A stretch of DNA of 64,000 bases from Roseovarius indicus (GTDB lineage: Bacteria > Pseudomonadota > Alphaproteobacteria > Rhodobacterales > Rhodobacteraceae), in contig NZ_CP031598.1 of assembly GCF_008728195.1 (NCBI RefSeq), positions 2,170,001 through 2,234,000 of the forward strand, read 5' to 3'. The notes under the pieces are model-generated. The model made no database searches, was not told where the DNA came from, and saw only the letters and a program-made list of their open reading frames with translations. Shown here piece after piece: positions 63,236 to 64,000 of the stretch. The position numbers were made by a program, and so were the translations under genes. Numbering within the stretch: the first letter of the stretch is position 1; every line of letters begins with the position of its first letter.

Positions 63236-64000
63236 GATTTGGCCCCCGGCAGTTTCACGGTCGGGTTGATCAGCGTGTAGATGAAATCGACGATGGTGTT
63301 GACCACCACGAAGATCAGGCCGACCACGATGATGTAGGCGATGATGAGCGGCGTATCGACCCGGTTCACCGCCTCGAGAAAGAGAAAGCCCATGCCCGGC
63401 CACTGGAAGACCGTCTCGGTCAGGATGGTATAGGCGATGAGCGTGCCGATCATCAGGCCGCCCACCGTGACCACGGGCAGAAGCGTGTTGCGGAAGGCGT
63501 GCACGTAACGCACCCGGCGGGTCGAGAGGCCCTTGGCGCGGGCAAAGCGCACGTAATCGGTGGCCATCGTCTCCATCATCTCGGCCCGGATCAGGCGGAT
63601 GAAGAGCGGCAGCATGATCGAGGACAGCGCGATCGAGGGCAGGATCAGGTGCGCCCAGCCGTCAACCGTCAGCAGGCCGGTCTCCCATCCCCAGGGCAGC
63701 TCGACCGTGTCGCCGCGCCCGAAGGCGGGCAGCCAGTTCAGCTCGACCCCGAAGATCCAGACCAGCATGATCGCGGTCAGGAAGACGGGGATCGAGATGC
63801 CGACGATCGAGCCGGTCATGATCACGCGGGCGAAGAAACTGTCGCGGTTGATGGCACAGTATATCCCCGCCGGGATCGACACCGACAGGAAGATGAAGAC
63901 CGCGCCCAGCACCAGCTCGAACGTGGCGGGGAACTTGTCCATGATCACGTCGAGGGCAGGGCGCTTGAAGAAATAGGAGGTGCCGAGATCGCCCTGCACG
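63232..64000 (-). CDS. Dipeptide/oligopeptide ABC transporter permease (DppB/OppB type), partial
   Basis: The N-terminal end is outside the window; about 256 residues are visible. Several membrane helices, the loop DYVRFARAKGLSTRRVRYVHAFRNTLLPVVTVGG and the end YTILTETVFQWPGMGFLFLEAVNRVDTPLI are typical. It is upstream of the DppC-type gene in the minus-strand operon; the binding-protein gene is presumably beyond 64000. Confidence 0.9.
   Translation of the reverse strand, partial: VQGDLGTSYFFKRPALDVIMDKFPATFELVLGAVFIFLSVSIPAGIYCAINRDSFFARVIMTGSIVGISIPVFLTAIMLVWIFGVELNWLPAFGRGDTVELPWGWETGLLTVDGWAHLILPSIALSSIMLPLFIRLIRAEMMETMATDYVRFARAKGLSTRRVRYVHAFRNTLLPVVTVGGLMIGTLIAYTILTETVFQWPGMGFLFLEAVNRVDTPLIIAYIIVVGLIFVVVNTIVDFIYTLINPTVKLPGAKS

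Overview
The window looks like a chromosomal segment of a marine-type alphaproteobacterium of the Rhodobacterales (roseobacter-like). Pointers are the GC-rich sequence, hom-glpX-recJ and dnaG-rpoD blocks, a heterotetrameric sarcosine oxidase operon, Tad-pilus-type secreted proteins, GANTC (CcrM-type) sites before rpoD, and several families of palindromic intergenic repeats. No species is assigned.

Layout. 1-3.8 kb: end of an aromatic acid-CoA ligase followed by thioesterase, RidA, flavin monooxygenase, then (minus strand) a GNAT protein and a cupin. 3.8-8.4 kb: a complete branched-chain/urea-type ABC transporter (livKHMGF order on the minus strand). 8.7-9.4 kb: a TylF-type methyltransferase. 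9.5-20.05 kb: a 10.5-kb integrated element, bounded by a 17-bp direct repeat and sitting in the 3' end of tRNA-Glu. It encodes an integrase, AlpA, small early proteins, terminase large subunit, HNH nuclease, HK97-type major capsid, prohead protease, head-tail connector and portal, then two zinc-knuckle proteins. It has no tail, lysis or replication genes and no recognisable TerS. This is the most notable thing in the window: it resembles a capsid-forming phage satellite (cf-PICI-like), but with an unusual gene order.

20.3-24.6 kb: recJ, a truncated isochorismatase-like fragment, glpX and hom (minus strand). 24.8-26.4 kb: cobalt-type nitrile hydratase alpha, beta and activator. 26.4-28.6 kb: lipoprotein, TetR regulator, cytochrome c, small membrane protein. 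28.6-30.97 kb: a two-gene RNA repair cassette (RNA ligase and HD-Pnk) between 23-bp perfect inverted repeats. 31-34.5 kb: small membrane protein, NTF2-like protein, peroxiredoxin-like protein divergent from a TetR regulator, pirin. 34.5-37.5 kb: three Tad-type proteins, one with a tyrosine-rich insert in its VWA region. 37.8-39.8 kb: glutamate dehydrogenase and a GFA-like protein.

40.1-45.9 kb: sarcosine oxidase soxBDAG, interrupted between soxB and soxD by a YceI gene that lies next to repeated intergenic motifs. 46-50.4 kb: dnaG and rpoD. 50.4-58.3 kb: mixed housekeeping and hypothetical genes including HlyU, DCC protein, AEC transporter, YjbQ, nrdR, ribD, SDR, DUF1178 and NUDIX. 58.6-60.3 kb: a small iron cluster, hemP to bfd-bfr. 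60.4-64 kb: a dipeptide/oligopeptide ABC transporter (minus strand), cut by the window end.

Start sites were chosen from overlaps, ribosome binding sites and family lengths; no database search was run, so family names come from recognising motifs.
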